Notes under the pieces: model-generated
What the model saw: only the letters and a program-made list of their open reading frames with translations
Told to the model about the DNA's origin: nothing
Database searches by the model: none
Assembly: GCA_949825025.1 (NCBI GenBank)
Contig: OX463784.1
Coordinates: 20,888,761-20,952,760 of the forward strand
Source: Siphlonurus alternatus
Taxonomy: Eukaryota > Arthropoda > Insecta > Ephemeroptera > Siphlonuridae
DNA length: 64,000 bases
Direction: 5' to 3'
Program-made: the position numbers and the translations under genes
Part shown: positions 62,415 to 64,000 of the stretch, piece by piece
Numbering within the stretch: the first letter of the stretch is position 1
Layout: each line of letters starts with the position of its first letter

Positions 62415-62880
62415 TTATAATAATTGTAATTTCCCAAATGATCACCCAAATTATAAAATAAAAAGTATCATGCATACAATTAATTAATTAATAATTAATT
62501 TTAATTAATTACATTTCTTGGGTGTATATAAATTTCAATCTGTTTTTATCTTTTGTTAATGTTATTAATGTATTGTTTTATTTGTATTGTTATTTTTAAT
62601 AAATATATTAGGTAATTTTGTTTAAGCCTATAGCTTTTACTTCTTGTATGTATTAACTCAGTTCCAACCGATAGGGCTTCATTTAGGGCCTTTTGGTTGG
62701 ACTGTATTTAATAATTACTATTTAATAATACTATACTATAATACTATTACTATTTAATAATAAAAAACTTAAAAAAAAAAATAAATTTCCTATTCTGTGA
62801 CATATTATCATAATAATCATAAAATATTTTATAACATGAAGCTCCGGAAATTATGTGAGGCGATATAAAATTATTATTTA

Positions 62881-63112
62881 CAAGGTTGGCTTTATACAGG
62901 TTAAGCCTCCGATTTGACTAATGTTAACGGGCTTAGCCAATCAGATTCAAGTATTCCAGGACCCATTGTGCCGCGAAAATTTGAATGCGCCCATGATGCC
63001 GCCGATGATGCAATGCTATTTTTGAATTTTCGCGGTGCAATAGGTCCTGGAAATAGTGGGAAAATGACGCACGAAATACGCACGTGGCTTAACCTGTATA
63101 AAGCCAACCTTG
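62881..63112. mobile_element. hAT-type MITE copy 2
   Basis: Same ends as 41283-41502 (CAAGGTTGGCTTTATACAGG), with exact 8-bp duplications ATTATTTA at 62873-62880 and 63113-63120. It is 232 bp and carries a short internal duplication around GATGCCGCC. It lies 105 bp upstream of the thiolase ATG. Confidence 0.92.
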
Positions 63113-63217
63113 ATTATTTAAAAATGTATGTGCTGCCATCTTTGATCAAAAACAAAAGCTAGAAATTCCCTTTTCGTCTTCTTCTCCACTTCCATACTCC
63201 TCTTTAAATAATCCATC

Positions 63218-63773
63218 ATGGCCTCCAGTCGGTGTCTGCTTCGTACCAAGGTTTGAAACAATATTTTACATTATTTAGATTATTATATGAGTGTTAAAAC
63301 TTAGCCAATGTATGATATGCATATTAATTTATAAGTAGAAACGTTGTCTGTGCATGTCAATTTACAACTTTGAATAAATGTTCAATTTTAGATTCAAGGT
63401 CGCTCTCAGCTGATATTTTATTTTGTGCATATTTTTGTCAAGGTGTCCGTGTCCAAGCTACGATGCTACAGCTCAGCACCAAAACTAAATGGAGTGGTTA
63501 TTGTATCTGCTGTCCGAACACCTATGGGCTCATTTGGCAGTGTACTATCATCAATGCAAGCTCCTAAGTTAGGAGCAGTAGCTATCCAGGTAGGTTGAAT
63601 ATTTTTTTGATACTTTTATTTTCTTTTACTAATAAATGCTGGATGTTATTGAACACAGGCGGCTCTGGAGCGTGGTGGTGTTCCTAAAGAGGCAGTCCAA
63701 GAGGTTTACATGGGAAATGTTTGCCAAGCGGGACTGGGCCAAGCCCCTGCGAGACAGGCGACGCTATTCGCTG
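63218..63773 (+). CDS. ACAT1: Acetyl-CoA acetyltransferase, mitochondrial (5' part, truncated by window)
   Basis: Thiolase family enzyme that condenses or cleaves acetoacetyl-CoA in ketone-body and isoleucine metabolism in mitochondria. Exons seen: 63218-63250, 63443-63589, 63659-63773; the gene continues past the right edge. The N-terminus [24 protein letters not shown] is Ser/Arg/Lys-rich without acids, like a mitochondrial presequence. [17 protein letters not shown] and [16 protein letters not shown] are typical N-terminal thiolase motifs, the latter close to acetoacetyl-CoA thiolases. The nucleophilic Cys would fall in the next exon and is not visible. The first donor is GTTTGA, unusually weak, but reading on hits a stop at once, so splicing is required. 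It is the only gene here unrelated to the peptidase array or the secreted Gly-rich protein. Confidence 0.88.
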
Positions 63774-64000
63774 GTAAGATTTGCCACAATATAATACGTT
63801 AACCAACGTCTCTGTCATAAAACTACAGCAGTTCTCAAATATTGTTAAATGTACAGCAGACAGTTTGTTGGATAGCCATATATCACAGCTGTTTATTAAA
63901 AGGAAGAGAAATCACCACTAAAGTGGGAGGATCTCAGAGGATTACAATTAAAGGCATTTACTAGCACTTGCAATTTATTAATAATTAAGGCGGTTTTCCA

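Larger units (their letters stand above)
60434..63217. other. Intergenic region E to thiolase gene
   Basis: No exons. It holds a nested foldback (60722-61052), AT-rich DNA, two (TA)n tracts (62216-62414) and a hAT-type MITE (62881-63112) just upstream of the thiolase ATG. Confidence 0.6.

Noticed and set aside
62215..62475. 86-codon minus-strand open frame
   Set aside because: Translation of (TA)n into Ile-Tyr repeats; simple-sequence artefact.
1..64000. CRISPR array or prokaryotic operon
   Set aside because: Repeats are dispersed palindromes without regular spacers, and all genes have spliceosomal introns.

Overview
The window is AT-rich metazoan nuclear DNA. It has multi-exon genes with GT-AG introns, exons far more GC-rich than their surroundings, TATA-type promoters, signal-peptide exons, a mitochondrial thiolase gene, and dense small DNA transposons and SINEs. 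A marine or freshwater invertebrate is likely; the sequence alone does not settle the phylum. All seven genes lie on the + strand.

Layout: five tandem paralogues of the M20 metallopeptidase family (PM20D1 / carboxypeptidase S type), called A to E here, occupy about 1.06-60.4 kb. A (1056-15047) and B (19360-28509) encode type II membrane-anchored enzymes. C (34488-42732), D (44416-53333) and E (54738-60433) encode forms with a secretory signal peptide. The hand-built exon chains are in frame from start to stop: 536, 559, 509, 523 or 513, and 531 residues. All five keep the five metal ligands and the catalytic Glu. A small gene for a Gly/Ser/Arg/His-rich secreted protein (31184-32836) sits between B and C, exactly where the array changes from anchored to secreted. 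Its signal-peptide exon resembles the first exon of C and a second first exon inside D, including the bases just before the ATG. This suggests capture of a promoter plus signal-peptide exon. The 5' end of a mitochondrial acetyl-CoA acetyltransferase gene (from 63218) runs off the right edge.

By family knowledge, PM20D1-type enzymes make and hydrolyse N-fatty-acyl amino acids, or act as carboxypeptidases. The array would therefore give the animal membrane-bound and secreted versions of one chemistry.

Noncoding DNA holds many palindromic MITEs. They include a family carrying paired TGACGTCA motifs, a hAT-type family with exact 8-bp target duplications, a family with AAGGTAGAGATAAC-like ends and two different interiors, a Tc1-like element and several single foldbacks. 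A 5S-rRNA-derived SINE family has at least five copies. No CRISPR, rRNA operon or tRNA gene was seen.
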